Positions 21,830-35,300 of a stretch of DNA of 64,000 nt are shown here, in pieces. Positions within the stretch are counted from its first letter, which is position 1. Each line of letters starts with the position of its first letter. The stretch is from Atriophallophorus winterbourni (Eukaryota > Platyhelminthes > Trematoda > Plagiorchiida > Microphallidae), in contig JACCGJ010000560.1 of NCBI GenBank assembly GCA_013407085.1, positions 124,001-188,000 of the forward strand, written 5' to 3'. A program made the translations under genes and the position numbers. The notes below the pieces were generated by a model. It ran no database searches. It was given only the letters and a program-made list of their open reading frames with translations, and was not told where the DNA came from.

Positions 21830-22790
21830 TTCTCAATCGTGCGTCTGGATTGATGTTGTGATTGTCGACTTGCTCAAGATGTTGCTCCCATCCCCGCACT
21901 TGTTGTTGACGGCCTTCTTCGGTCGATGCTGACCATGTTTGTCCACCTCATGCGTATGAGGATTCCATACATCATATGGGTCAATTTAGGACTTACAACA
22001 TATTATATATGTGAAGATGAATGCAAAAGCTTTATTCGCAATATGAGCTTCATGCTAATGTTCAAAAGCGAGAAAAAAGATGCAAGGTACATAATTGCAA
22101 ACTTTTAATGAGATCTCTTCCCAGATGTACATTGCCTACATAATTATGACAGAGATATCTTAAAGCTAGTAGAGTGATGTTTTAGATGGCAACGTGATAC
22201 GCTTTGATCGAGTTGCAAAAAAATATTAAGGTCTGGCAAATTCGATCAGGATTGGGTCGTAATTATTGGCGAGTATATTATAAAAATTCGATCACAAGAA
22301 GAAAGTTTTATACTTTCCAAGATGCTTTCTTAGGAAATGTAGTTCATTTATCAACGCTTTGAGTACTTTATAGAGTACCACACAGTGATTCTGTATTTGA
22401 ATGACATGGTTTATTCTATCTTAACTCCACCTTGCTCTAGTCTAAAATCAACTCTTGTGTACTAGATTTAGTTTCTGTTCAATGAGCATTACTCACAAGT
22501 AACCAATTCATCCATCTTATTCATGCTGCTTCGTCATTGGCAGGTACTTAATTCGTAACGGCCAAACTATCACAGCAAAATTTTGGTGATAAAAATTGCG
22601 GTACTCATTAAGAATTCTGTATGAAAGTAAACGCACCAACTAGAATGGGTTTTCCAAAGTTCTTGTGGAACATTTTCAGAACTGAAATTGCTTGAGCTCC
22701 ACCAAAGCTCAATGGTTTCAAAACACCAGTAGCTACCTCGAATAAGATACACTTTGTTGTGTGTTGTGTGTTCGCTTAGCTGGCATTGTA
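21830..22790. other. Spacer between duplication unit A and a Penelope-like element
   Basis: Around 21880-21960 the minus strand has a worn RTE 3' end (tcgaccgaag..ggcc..caacaacaa). The rest holds nothing recognisable. Confidence 0.4.
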
Positions 22791-22798
22791 ACAGTAGG

Positions 22799-22831
22799 AC
22801 GTTTCGTCATCAAGCTAGATGACATCGTCAG
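22799..22831 (-). ncRNA. Hammerhead-like core motif of the Penelope-like element
   Basis: Minus strand: CTGACGA, one base, a perfect 6-bp stem GTCATC/GATGAC, then GAAACGT. Confidence 0.45.
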
Positions 22832-23248
22832 CTGAACTTCTTGCGAAGTGTTCGTAACCGTCGTGTTTTCTGATTTTATACGCTGACCGTTCTGTTTATT
22901 TCCTCGTCATTGGTTGTTTTCAAGGTCCCGCGGCTTAATGTTCGGTTCCTCATTGGCACATACATGTCGTCCAATTGAACGTGTTGATTCAATGACCGCA
23001 TTGTGGAGTGCCACACCTCGAGGAATTCCGTATGTGGCGCGTGCGTCCCCTTGCAATGACTCTGGTTCCATTCCAGTTGACTTGGTGTCCTTGATCGACC
23101 TGAATTGATAATAACAATAGTCGTGCCTCCTTACCGCTGATTGGTGTTCACTCAGTCTGGTACACAGCCTCCCTCCAGTTTATCCCACGTAATGCATCTC
23201 ACAATCCGCGCATGGGATTTTGTAGACCACGTTTGTTTTGTCTTCATC

Positions 23249-23902
23249 TTACAAGCCATCTTTCAATTCGCACAGCTGATTGCGGAGTGTTCGCGTAGTT
23301 CTGTGTGCAACATTGATTCCGAGTGGTCGCAGTACTCTTGCAGCGATTTCTGAAACATTCTCAATGTATGGTAAAGGTTTCCTGACCTGTGCTTTTGGTT
23401 GCTCCGTAGGCAAGCTTCTTGGCGATTTGTATCTTAGTAAAAAGCTCTTCGGGTAGCCGTTTTTCTTCAGGACTTTGCAAAGGTATGTTTCTTCCTGTAC
23501 CAGCGTTTCAGACGAGTTGCAGTGCGTCTGCGCTCGGTTGAATAGCGTTCGTACGCAGCTCCCTTTGTGTGCAATCGGATGCTTGCTTTTGAAGTTTAGG
23601 ATTTGGTCCGTATGTGTGTGCTTCCGGTAGACACTTGTCTGGAGGAATCCTGTGTCGCTTCTAGTTACGAGGACATCCAAGAACGGTAGACACCTGCTGA
23701 TTTCAGTTTCTTTTGTGAACTGTATTCCTGTGAAGACGCAGTTCGGTAGTCTATGAGCGTATTCTACTTGCGATTTCTTTATCATGACGAAGGTGTCGTC
23801 CACGTAGCGTACCCAAAGTTTCGGTTTTATTAGAGGAATCACAATGCGTTCCAATCTCTGCATTACTACTTCCGCTATCAGTCCAGAGATAGGTGACCCC
23901 AT
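23249..23902 (-). pseudogene. Penelope-like reverse transcriptase, C-terminal half
   Basis: 217 open codons with the RT motif MGSPISG and the catalytic YVDD box, then the connector to the GIY-YIG domain. Penelope-type RTs are related to telomerase RT. The N-terminal half is frame-shifted and truncated. Confidence 0.87.
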
Positions 23903-24231
23903 TGGAGTTCCTTTGATCTGCTATTACAATTTTCCATTGAACTTAAATTGAGTGTGGAGGCAAAGGTCCAAAAGCGTCATTAGTTCCTAAGGAGTTACTC
24001 GATTTCCGCCATACGTTGTTCCGTGTTCCGATAGCAGCGATGAAATTGTTTGCTTGGCAAGTGTAAGGTCGATCCACGTAAATAGGGCGGTGACATTGAA
24101 GGAAACCATCAGCTCGTCTTCAGTAATCTTCACGTTTTGCAATTTTCTGAGAAATTCTTCTGCCGATTTTACGGAGTGGTCCGAGCCTCTGGCGAGATAT
24201 AGGAGTTTTCTTCGTAGTTCTTTCGACAATC

Positions 24232-24790
24232 TTGAACATATCGTGGATGGAAAGAGTGACTAACGCTGAAGTGCTTTCAAAAGTTGGTCTACAGAGCATG
24301 TTCACCCTATTGCGACAGCGCCGCCTGCGGTGGCTTGGTCATGTCTACAGAATGGAAAATGGTCGTATTCCGAAAGATCTGCTTTATGGTGAGTTGCAAT
24401 TAGGAAGTCGACCATTGGGCAGACCGCAATTGCGGTACAAAGACGTTTGCAAAAGAGATATGAAAGCTCTTAGCACTGGCCCCGCGAGCTGGAAAGAACT
24501 TGCTCTTGACCGCTCACTTTGGAGGCATTGTGTAGAGCGTCATCTGCAAGCTGGGGAGGAGCAGATACAGCTCTTGGCTGCTGAACGCAGATCACGCCGC
24601 CGGCGTGTAACTGACGCCCTACAACAGAGTTCTGACTATCGTTGCAAGCGCTGCGGTAGAGATTGTTTCTCCCGAATCGGACTGTTTAGTCATTTAAAAA
24701 GCTGTAAAACATGAAAATTTATTCGATTGTGATGTACATCCATGGTCGACATCGACCGAAGGAGGCCAACAACAACAACAACAAACCATG
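24232..24790 (+). mobile_element. RTE-like LINE 3' end
   Basis: 160-codon frame (24232-24714) with [37 protein letters not shown] and a terminal CxxCGRDC...SHLKSC zinc knuckle typical of this RTE-like family. The 3' tail is repeated CAA at 24768-24784. It abuts the truncated Penelope-like element head to head. Confidence 0.82.
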
Positions 24791-25067
24791 ATTCCTGTTC
24801 GTACTGATTCCCATGGTTTAAAGAAGCTTTAATTTCATAAGCGAAATATTACCAAAACCTGCTGTAATCGATTTATTACAAACTTTCCTTTTAATAAACA
24901 TGTTTCCCCAGTTGGTCACAGGCATTTTCCAATACACTGCTGACTCTGGGTCTGTTTTGTATCTTCACAAAACCGTAGAAAAATCTCATGAATTTGAAGA
25001 TTGTGTTCGAATTCTGTGGTAAAACCGATGGAATTATTTATGGTTTTGTCCGGCAGCTTGAAAATAT

Positions 25068-25226
25068 TTTAAGATTCAAGATTTATGGTTAAAAAAGCAA
25101 ATTGCTGTACAGTACCATAGGATATACGTATAAGAATTAAAACATCGTTACATTTATGATCATATCCACGTTCTTCATAGGTGGAGCAAAAATAATCCCC
25201 AATGGCGACACAGACTGAGGAATGAT
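25068..25226 (-). mobile_element. CR1-like 3'UTR fragment
   Basis: Reverse complement of the 3'UTR at 7760-7890 (shared 'accataggatatacg', 'ttcttcataggtgg'); ends in 'gattcaag' tail. Confidence 0.75.
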
Positions 25227-25431
25227 ATAATAACAATAATGGTATAATAATAACCTTAGACGCGTCAAAGGACACACAAAAAGCATTGCAATACTTCAAC
25301 TCGTTTAGAATAAAATCAAAGCCGCGGCCAATGTCTAATCGCATGTTAGCTGTCACAATTTGTGTGGTAATCTTTAACGAAACTACTGAATTCGCAAACT
25401 TCCTCATCACGACCCCTTTGCCCTGAGAACG

Positions 25432-26269
25432 TATGGACTGGGGAATCAAATCTGAAACAGAAAATTAAGTCAATATCCTTGAAGCAATGAAGTTATAACT
25501 GATGAAGAGCGTATATGCTCATTGGAAATATTATTAACACCAAAATTATTGAAACCTCCCGTAACATTTTCGGGTCATCATGGACCCTTGGCACATATTA
25601 ACTTGCTTGTTTAGGATAATTCCTAAATTAGTCTTTCTTAACCTTGAATGTTTTATCGTGGCTACAAAACTAAATTGACAGTCCACGACTTGGAATTGTG
25701 GATTTCTTCAAGCGCTTTTTATTAGGGCGCAGGGAAACTAAAATTACGAAACAGCAATGGGTTCGGTAGATATATTCTAGCTAGCGTGAAATTCGTCAGA
25801 CTTTTATGCTTAAGTGTTGTTTTCTAAATTGATAGATTCTGTGATTTTTGCACACTTTCGTAATCAATAATTTAGCGTATGATTAAATGAATTAAGCACA
25901 TGTAAATTGAACGTGTTCAATTTTGGGCATTTTACCACCAGCTTTTCCACCAAGCATCCGTTTTGTCCCATATATTTTGGAATCTGGCAAAGCGTGCTCC
26001 CTGCTTATTGGTTAGGACTCGATATATTCCCAAAAATTTCCCGTTCTGTTCATCTACGCGAATCTGATAGGTCGCTTCAACAGTATGGGGTGCAAATACT
26101 GTCCAACAATTATTACCGATCGATCGATGGATGCAAAGTGCATCAATTATTCTTGCTGACCAATCACAGTGAAGGTACCACAAAAATGGAATTTACAAGA
26201 CAAAAGCAAAATCCCCTCACTAGTTGTGGCTGTTAAACGGATCGCTTTCTGGTTTATTAGCCAAGTGTA
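25432..26269. other. Upstream region of CSRP-B
   Basis: Counterpart of 4950-5674. The last 120 bp before the ATG are the best conserved part and are the likeliest 5'UTR/promoter-proximal sequence. Confidence 0.5.
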
Positions 26270-26369
26270 ATGCCGTCGGAAATTTGCCCAAAATGTCAAA
26301 AGCCGGTTTATGCTGCAGAGAAAAAGATCGCTGGTGGCAAGGCATGGCATAGTATGTGCCTGAAATGCG
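26270..26369 (+). CDS. CSRP: CSRP-B exon 1
   Basis: Residues 1-33 plus one base; donor GTAAGT at 26370, phase 1. Same boundaries as in CSRP-A. Confidence 0.93.
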
Positions 26370-29300
26370 GTAAGTTGATACCGTCGATATCGTTTACTGT
26401 TTTCCGTGCCAGCAGATTTCCTCACGGGAAACAATAATGACTCCTTATCAATGACATCTGCACTAGCGTCGTATAGACACACCCAGTATTTATGGGCTCA
26501 TTCCATAGTACAGAAAATTAGGTTGCCGCATGCTCAAATGTCTTGAAACTCTCTACAATGGGTGCCGTATTCCGTTAACCAAAAATAATTGACAGCTGCC
26601 ACTTTTTCTTGATGCTTTTATCATATACCAGGACTCTTGTGGATGCCTAAATATATTTTCACAACGCTTGCTATCCGAGGTTTCTGGTATAATGTTGTAA
26701 AATTGTTCTGTAGTTTAATTTGTGGTAGATCTACCTTTTTGTTGTGTGAGCTGGGAAAGTTATCGCAACCGGTTTACCGGGTGAGCGTGTATGGCGCAAG
26801 CTTTTCAACTGCATACAAGAGACACTCGATCCGAAGATTTAGGTGAGATGACATCTGAAGACGTTATTTAAACGGAGCCCTAGCAATTGCCGAGTTATCG
26901 AAACCGATTTTCAATGACTTTATTTGCACGGTTTCGAAATGTACATCCATGGTCCGCTTTGACCAAAGGATGTCGACTACAGCATGTGACTAGCTCTCTA
27001 AAACGTCATCAAACACCGTATAAACAACAGATGAATTATGTTTATAAATTGAAGTGAATTTTTTGGCTAAATGAAACGCTGTGGCTACTAACCCACTTAA
27101 AAACCGTTTCAATCGAATAGAGTGCACATGTTGGTAAAAAACGTTATATGTTTTTCTCCAGAGGTTTATGCGCAATCACCGCAGTAATTCTAGATTTACT
27201 CAGAATTTCTCCTCTTTCGGAGGTTCCCATCACCCTACTACATTGAAATTTAGGAAGAAATTCCACCTGCTAAATTTTGCTAGTCTATTTGTATCGAAAT
27301 AATACTAAAATTCGTAAGAAATTCTTCTGTCAAGTGAAATTCGCCATCACCTCAACATATTTAAAGTTAAGAGACACATGTATCTGCTTACCTCATAAAC
27401 CACCGGGATTTACAACGGTACCCAATAATAATATATTATATTATATTATAGTTATTTGAGTTTTATAATAAACGTTCATCAGATAAATCTAATAAGTCTA
27501 GCAGCCAGTATTCTAGTGTTTTGAATTTATCTAATCGACAACTTTCGCAAGCTGAACAAAGATTGTTGGAGAGGGGCTTGAATTTCTGCATAAGTCAGAG
27601 CTTTATGAAAGCTGAGGATCGTATTGAGGGACCATTAAATGAACAGGCAGACGCGGTAAGAAGCTGCATCGCTAGTGTAATTAAAAATAGGAACAAGGCG
27701 ATGCAAACCTTGATTCGTATGAAAGACAAGCACTTCTTACGCTGAAACAAGATAAAATATAGCAATTACTAAGGCTGACAAAGGTAAAGTAACGGTAATT
27801 TTGAACAAAAGCGACTATCTAGACAAGGTTGGGGTACACTTATCAGAGGGCCCTTATGAACGGATAGATAATGATAAAATGAAAAAGGTCATGAATAACT
27901 GCAAAATGGTAGTCTCTAGGTATTTGCGTGGCGTTATTGAGAGAGTCTACTCTTACTCATAGGTTCTACGGCCTACCTAAAATGCATAAAGAAGGCGTTC
28001 CGGTAAGACCTATCGTTGACGGTATCGGATCACCTGTGCACGAGACATTTGGCTTATTTGTTGAAACATTTAGTCGACAATACAGCCTCGTATTTAATGA
28101 GCAATTATATAGACAAAAAGAATGGTTGGCAATGGGTTCACCGATATCTCCAGTACTTGCGAACATGTATATGGAGCATTTCGAGAACAAAGCCCTTATA
28201 AATGAAGGGTTCAAGCCAAAATTATGGTGGAGCTACATTGATGACACATTTGTTATCATCAAACGAGATCAGCTAGAGGCCTTCTTCAAATATTTAAATG
28301 AAATACTGTCACAAAGGAAGTTGAATCCTACACAGCCACTCTTCCATTTTTGCACAAAATGTAGACTTCCGCTCATCGAAGACAGGTCTTCTGTTCCACA
28401 GCTTGTTCCATTTTCCATAAGGTAGAACACCTTTGCAGCAACGAAAGAGAACGAAAACAGACGCACCGTGAAACGAGCCAAAGGCTCATAGACCACAGCT
28501 ATCCAAAAAGTTTTGTAAAACGCCAATTGATGAAGGTAAAACACCCGTCCAAAATCGGAGAAAAATTGGCGGGATACAGTTTGTATACCGTATGTGAAAT
28601 GCACATCTGAAGCGATGCGTAGAATCTTGAACCAGGCGGCCATACGCGTAACTTATAAGAAAGGGTAAAGTAATTCAAAATTCAAAGTAATTCAAAGTTT
28701 TAATGGTCCAAAAAGTAAATACTTTACAGTAACCACAGATTAAAAATATAGGGAATTCATAAAAACAACACAAATGTTTTATACATATGGAAAGTCAGCA
28801 CGTGTATTCAGGTGCAAGGTTGGGTTTGGTCAACATATACTTGTCAAGTTCAGCCTTGAACATGTTCAGGCTTGTTGCGCAAATGATATGTGGGGGCAGG
28901 GAGTTCCATAGAAAACAGACTCTGACAGCAAAGAAAAACCTTCGACAATTTGATCTGGAGTGTGGAATAATTAACTTGTATCCATGCGATCTGCTACCAC
29001 GTGCTTCTTGCCGATGAAACAGGTGTTCGAGTGGGTGATCCACTGTATGCAGAATATTGAAAAGCAGGATCAAGTCACCCCTGAGACGACGGTACGAAAA
29101 GTCAAAGAGGTTTAGTGTTGCAATCCGCTCCTCGTATGGCCTGTTGTATAGCCCGGTCACCAGTTTTGTAGCGCGGTGGTATACCCGTTGCAGCAAGGTC
29201 ATGTCCTTTTGTAACCATGGGGACCATGCTTGAACAGCATACTCCATTGTTGGTCTGATATAGGTGTTAATTATACGTGGGAGTATCTGCTTTGAGAAAC

Positions 29301-32300
29301 GACCGAAGATCCTTCTGAGCAATGCTAAGATTTGGCAGGACTTTTTGTATACAACAGAACAGTGCCGTGAAGACTTCAGGTTGCTGCTAATCCACACGCC
29401 CAGGTCTTTCTCTTCAGTAACCCATGAAAGTTGCTGAGATCCCAGGGAGTATGAGAATTCGAATGATTTACCGACGTTCAACATTTTACATTTTTGGATG
29501 TTGAATGGTAAGCAGTTCCGCAAGGACCAATTATGAAGTGCTTCGAGATCTTTTTGGAGAATTTGGCAATCTTCTATTGTGCGTATGCTAGTCCAGACTT
29601 TGATGTCATCCGCAAATAAAATGATTTTGCTGCGTACGATTTCGGGTATATCATTCGCGTACACGAGGAAGAGTATTGGCCCCAAGACTGAGCCTTGAGG
29701 TACGCCACTTGTAACGTCTACTGGGCTTGATAGTGCCCCATCAACTCTAATCCTTATAACTCTACCAGTCAAGTAGTCCTTTATCCAGGCCAATAATCTG
29801 CCGCATACCCCGAGCTGCTCCAATTTTTGTAGCAGTATGCTGTGGTTAACACGATCAAAAGCTTTGGACATGTCCAAGTAACACGCATGGATAGGGCATC
29901 CATCGTCCACGGCTCGAGTCCAATTATCAAGAGTTATGAGAAGATTGGTGAGACAGGAGTGTCTTGTCCTGAATCCGTGCTGTGCGATGGAAAGAAGCTT
30001 ATTTTGTTCCAAGTGTTTGATAAGTTTGTCCGCCACAAGTCGTTCGAGAACTTTAGAGACCACTGGCAACAACGTGACTGGTCTGTAGTTAGACGCATCA
30101 GATCGGTTCCCTCCTTTGTATATCGGAGTGATTAGTCCACATTTCCAGTCATTAGCAACCGTGCTACAACTCAAGGACAGGTTGAAAAGGTCAGAGTGTG
30201 GTGAGAATAGAGCATGGGCGCATTGCTTTAGGAGGAATGGTGTTATTTCATCAGCACCCGGGGAGTTTTTTGTATTTAACCCGCGTAGCTTTACCAGGAC
30301 ACTCTCGGGTTTCACAACGATTTCGTGTATTGTATTCTGCGATCTGAATGCAGGTATATCGTAGGATACGCGCTTGTTAAGGTAGAACACTCTAGAGTAA
30401 AATTGAGCGAGTTCGTTGGCGGCTTCGAGAGCTGTGGATGTAGTTCCAGTTGTAGTAAGTAAAGCGGAAACACCTGGCTTTACCCTGGCCTTTCTGTTCA
30501 CGATCTGGAAGAGGAGCTTCGGATTTCGTTCAATTTTATCCATCAGATTCATTTGATACTTTTCTTTATCCTCCTGGACAAGTTTAGTAACTTTATTTCT
30601 CAACAAACGGTAAGATTCCCAAGATTCAGGTGTTGAATGCAGTATGTGGCTTCTCCACGCACAGTTTCTCACCTTTATCCATTTCCGTGTTCGACTCCGG
30701 ATCACGAATTTCAATCCTTTTTTCAGTTGTTTTGAAACATATTTTGAGTGGAGTTCTATTTTTCGGTTGATTTTCTGAAGTATCGATGACCAGCATTGTT
30801 GGACATCAGTGCTAATCGGTGCCCAGTCGGTGACTTCTTGAAGAGACATTGATAATGCAACCGTATCGATTTTTCTTATCAAATTCTGAGCATCACTTGC
30901 TCTTATCGCTTCAGATATATAGTCGAAAACAATGACTACATGATCACTCTTTCCAAGAGGTGCTTCATAACGGATATCCTCGATGACATTTTCCTCGCTA
31001 GTCAAAACAAGATCGAGAATGGACGGTGTGTTTGTGCCTCTGAAGCGAGTGCTGCTTGAGATGTGGTTGAATAAAGGAATTTCGTTGAACATTTTGTAGA
31101 ATAGATGATCAAGAGAGTTCACCGGTGGAATCTCGCTTTTTAGTAAATTCGGGAGATTAAAGTCACCCATGATCAGGACGTTGTTTTGATATCTGGAAAC
31201 AACCAGCTGAGTTTTCTCAATTAAACTAGCATTGTATGCTTCGTCTGCTGACGGTGGTCGGTAAATCACACCAACAACACAGTTTTCACCTGTTGCTAAT
31301 TCAAGTGAACACCAAAGTGTATCTTCCAGTATCAAATCATTATCCGTGATTTCTCTGAACGTGAGGTGTTGATCATAGTAAATAGCAACACCTCCTCCTC
31401 CACGATCCATTAGAGTACGATGAAAAAGAAACATGTTTGGAATGGAAATTTCCTCCTCAACTAATTGCTGATTGAACCAAGTTTCCGTTACGGCTATCAG
31501 GAGTGGTGAATATTTTTGACGAAGCTCGATTAGTTCGGGTAACTTATTTATCAAGCATTGTGCGTTGGTGTATAAACATTTGATGGTAGATCTTGATAAA
31601 AGTGTTGGATGATGAGTATTTGAGCATGTAAGTTGAGTACGTGTCAAAGATGTTGGGCCTCGTGTTAATGGGTATATTACATCACCGACTCCGATATAGT
31701 CGGTCGACATCCGTTTTTTGGAGCAGGAGTCCCGGCATCACTGTGCTCATTACCAACGGGTCCGGCAACTTCCACGATAGAGCAGGTTTTCAGGTGTTTA
31801 CCGACAATTTTGATCTCTCGTGGAACTTTGTATCGATACTGTTTCCAGTTGTTAAGCACGGTGTTCACCATAGTGGTGGTCAAAAGTGTCAGTTTAAGGG
31901 GTCGTGGACCATTACCTTCGTAATTCGATGACTTTGGGATTCGGAACGTATCGATAACCGTTACATTGGTGGTTTGGATAGCATTACTGATAAATCTCCA
32001 CTGTTGTAGGTCGTGGTTGGATTTACACTTTGTATCTGAACCGGTGGCATCTTCTGGGATATTTAACAGAATAAGGGTGCGCTTGTTGCGATCGTTTGCT
32101 TTACTTTGGTTACCTTTCAGTGGCGATTTTGCCCGTTCCGACCAGGGCACATCAACAAATACACGAGATGTATTTTCCATGTCGTCTCGTAGCAAGTATG
32201 TCGACAGAAGTACATCTTCTAAGTCCTTCTCATTTTGCAATACTACCTTGAGCAACCGCGGCTTATCTTGGTGTAGCGCTTTGGGAGGACGACTCAAGCG

Positions 32301-35300
32301 AATCAACGAAACCGGGTGGATCGCTTTGAGATTCATGCGAGTGCACAGTTTCAACCATTCAGCCAAATCATTCTGATGTCTATTCGAAAATAACGTCTCA
32401 GTCGACTCTGGCACGTTGGTGCAGATAACACTAAGAGAAATTCCTTTCGAGGCAACTTTCGCTAATGGGGCCTTCGATGTGAACGTTTTCGGCTTTAAGA
32501 CGCTTTTAACACTCTGCTGGGTGCTGTGCTGCAAGAATTCAACCTTTTCCATTGATTGGTTTGGTGGTAAAGTTGAGTATGATGGATTATCTACCGGCTC
32601 TTCGGCAGTAACGACGGGTAACGACGGTGTCTTTATAACGTTTATTATCAGTTCATTTAGTTTTTGTATACTGGATTCCATTCCATTTAGACGCGTCTCA
32701 ATATCATATTCAGGGGTTTCGTCGCCGAGGCTGACGGTGTTGATTTGGCCTTGCAAACCAGACAAACATAACAAACACCAGGGCAATCATCTCCATTAAT
32801 AATCGATACTAAATCCGAGGTCAGCGATTTGTCGCATTTAGCATGAACTTTCGACAAACAATCGTAACATGTGACAGACTTTGCTTTAGGACTTACCGAC
32901 TATCCGTTTGGTTCTGATGCACCTCAAGGATAAGACACCTTTATCTAGCATTACGAACATCATCTACAGAATCAACTGTAAGGACTATTCGGGTGTTTAC
33001 ATAGGGCAGACTTCCAGGGAAATTCACACTAGAATCGAAGAACATCGAAAGTGTGTCCGGAGACAGCCCCGGGATGCGAGGGAATATCAATCCCTTATTC
33101 GTGATTCCGCCTTGGCGGAGCACGTTTTAGATACGAGCCACAGCGTCAATCTAGACAATGTGGAAATATTGAGACGCGGTATTAAACCGTATAGCGTACG
33201 CCTACATGCGGAGGCGGTCGAAATGGCCAAGGCAGGTCGACTGGGGGTCAATAAGGTGGATGGGGTAGAAATCTCCACAATCTGGCGCTCGGCACTGATG
33301 CGAAGGTAAATAGTTTTTATTCACCTTATACCTACTAGTTAATTAGATTTTTGTTTGTTTCAAAAATAGCTTAACCTTAGCCTTGTTAGTTATGTACGTT
33401 AACGCATGTGGGCCGCTGTGTCAACTGACCTTGACCGTGTTCACTTGTATTAGATTGACACTAGGCGGAAAATTGACCACTGATCCTGGTCATTCCCACG
33501 AGACGTGACACACTCTAGGCGTACTATAAGCTGTTTAGCGGTAAGGTCAAATAAGTGGTGGTGAGTTGACTACTACTTAATCATGTTCCCTGTCCTGACT
33601 ATCACCCTTGGTCTGACGAAGATTCTGTGTCAGAAGTGAAACGTTACCCAAAAACTGCTCTAACCGATTGCACTCAAATTTCTTTGCATAAATTATTTTC
33701 CAACTTAATATGTCTTCTCGTGAATCGAATTACCACCCATAATGGCTGTGTTCCCGGATGATGTGAAAATGTGGATGTGTATCATTTCTACTACACATTG
33801 TGAAAAATCGCAAAAGGATTTATACGCCATTTCAGTTGGAGCAATCAACCATACCAGCTCGGAGAACAGCTATGACCAACAATCCCCTACCCGAGCTACA
33901 AGTTTGTAAAACTATTTCAAACAGTACATCGTAGGTTCCCTATCGAAGAATATTTGAAATATTCTCATAGGCCTAATGATGGAGTGTGGAGTAGTGTCCT
34001 GGGCGTCCTGGCGACGGAAAGACATTGACTTGTGATAAAATTTATCACAATGCGACAAAAGTTGGTGATCAGCGAGATAATGAAGTTGCATGTGGACATA
34101 CCTTAGCGCTCTACATCCAGAGTTCACGCACTGATTGCCAGATCCGTTATTGGAGTGTGTGCTCTCTGTTTGCGGAATTCCTCGCCTCGGTATATCCTGG
34201 AATCTTTGGGCATGACGCGCTTTATAGTAAAATTGGATGAACTTATGCAAAAGAAAATTATTCGACAGCTATACTTGTTATATATGATGATTCTATAGAT
34301 TCTACGTTCATATTTTAATCCTGTGATGGTGTAATGCGTTCACGTTTTAGCTATAAATGCATGAATCCTGGCAAAAGCTATTACCATTACAGCCATATTA
34401 AATTATTGGTATTCTTAATCCACAAATCTCGAAATAAACGACTAGCGCACAACTCTTTTGCTTGACTGCTCATATTCATTTAGACGCCAAATACTGCCCA
34501 GTAGCCGCGATATCCTAAGAAATATCTGTCCAAGAAACCCTCGTTTAAAGTATTTTTCATTTCCTTAAACTGAGAGCCTTAAGCATTCACAACTAGTAAC
34601 TTTGCGGTTGATTGTGTGGCATTTTAGCCCCAAGAGGTGGCGTCGATCTCGGAGAGGTATTTTTGTAAGAAAGGATCAAACTTTTCTATTTTGTGGGAAA
34701 TTTGATGGTTCCGTTTATTTCGAATGATTAAACTTCGTAAATGACATTACTTTTGTGTCAATCCAAGCAGATGCTAGTTTAGGATCCAGGTGAAACGTAT
34801 ATACGCAGTCGATGTATTTAAAATTATTCCGAAAACAACCCAAATATAACTAAAACGATAATATCATATCCATCTGTGCACCCTCGAGCGCAGACGTACG
34901 CTACACGACCTCACTCTGACATATCGAATCATCTACGCGAAATCCCACCCTCTCAAACACCTCTTCAGGTTTGGTGCGGTTGTCCCCACACGCAGCCACC
35001 CTTTGACCCTTCAAATCCCACACTCACGATTGAATTGTCGTCGTCACTTCTTCGCTGTTCGTGTATGCTTCTTGTGGAATAGCTTGCCGACAGATATTGT
35101 TACCTCAGCGAACGAGCACATCTTTAAACAAGGGTTACGAAACCTTATGTTGAGAACTACTGTGTTGGCCCCTACCTATTGATGTCTATATTTTTTAACG
35201 CACGGAACTACCGTCCATCCAAAGATTATTTTCCCTCAGTCTGTGTCGCCATTGGGGATTATTTTTGCTCCACCTATGAAGAACATGGATATGATCATAC

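Larger units (their letters stand above)
22790..24232 (-). mobile_element. Penelope-like element, 5'-truncated (RT and GIY-YIG)
   Basis: Minus strand: RT start (SKELRRKLLYLARG, VSFNVTALFTWID at 24229-24060), MGSPISGLIAEVVMQRLE, WVRYVDDTFVM, HRTTRTLRNQLCELKD (23902-23249). It continues with VVYKIPCADCEMHYVG, a stop, then TGGRLCTRLSEHQ, the GIY-YIG-type endonuclease, and a 3' motif at 22799-22831. In-frame stops and frameshifts make it inactive. Confidence 0.88.
28674..32899 (-). mobile_element. CR1-like LINE with intact ORF2, nested in a Penelope-like element
   Basis: 3' tail of repeated 'attcaaa' at 28674-28698, ORF2 31710-28795, ORF1 32786-31677, PHD-like knuckle frame ([16 protein letters not shown]) at 32890-32800. 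The 5' end stops abruptly at about 32899, where related copies (2400-2460 and 21230-21340) continue, so this copy is 5'-truncated. Its flanks are two parts of one Penelope-like element. Confidence 0.9.
32900..33664 (+). mobile_element. Penelope-like element, right part (GIY-YIG domain and 3' end)
   Basis: Continues the element interrupted at 28673. Frame 32908-33309 gives [48 protein letters not shown], a GIY-YIG-type endonuclease with the linked CxxxY form usual in Penelope-like elements. It ends [11 protein letters not shown] 3'UTR with the CTGACGA...GAAACGT motif (33613-33644) follows. Confidence 0.87.

Noticed and set aside
25069..25449. 126-codon minus-strand frame
   Set aside because: Its end lies in a CR1 3'UTR fragment and the rest has no resemblance to a known protein.
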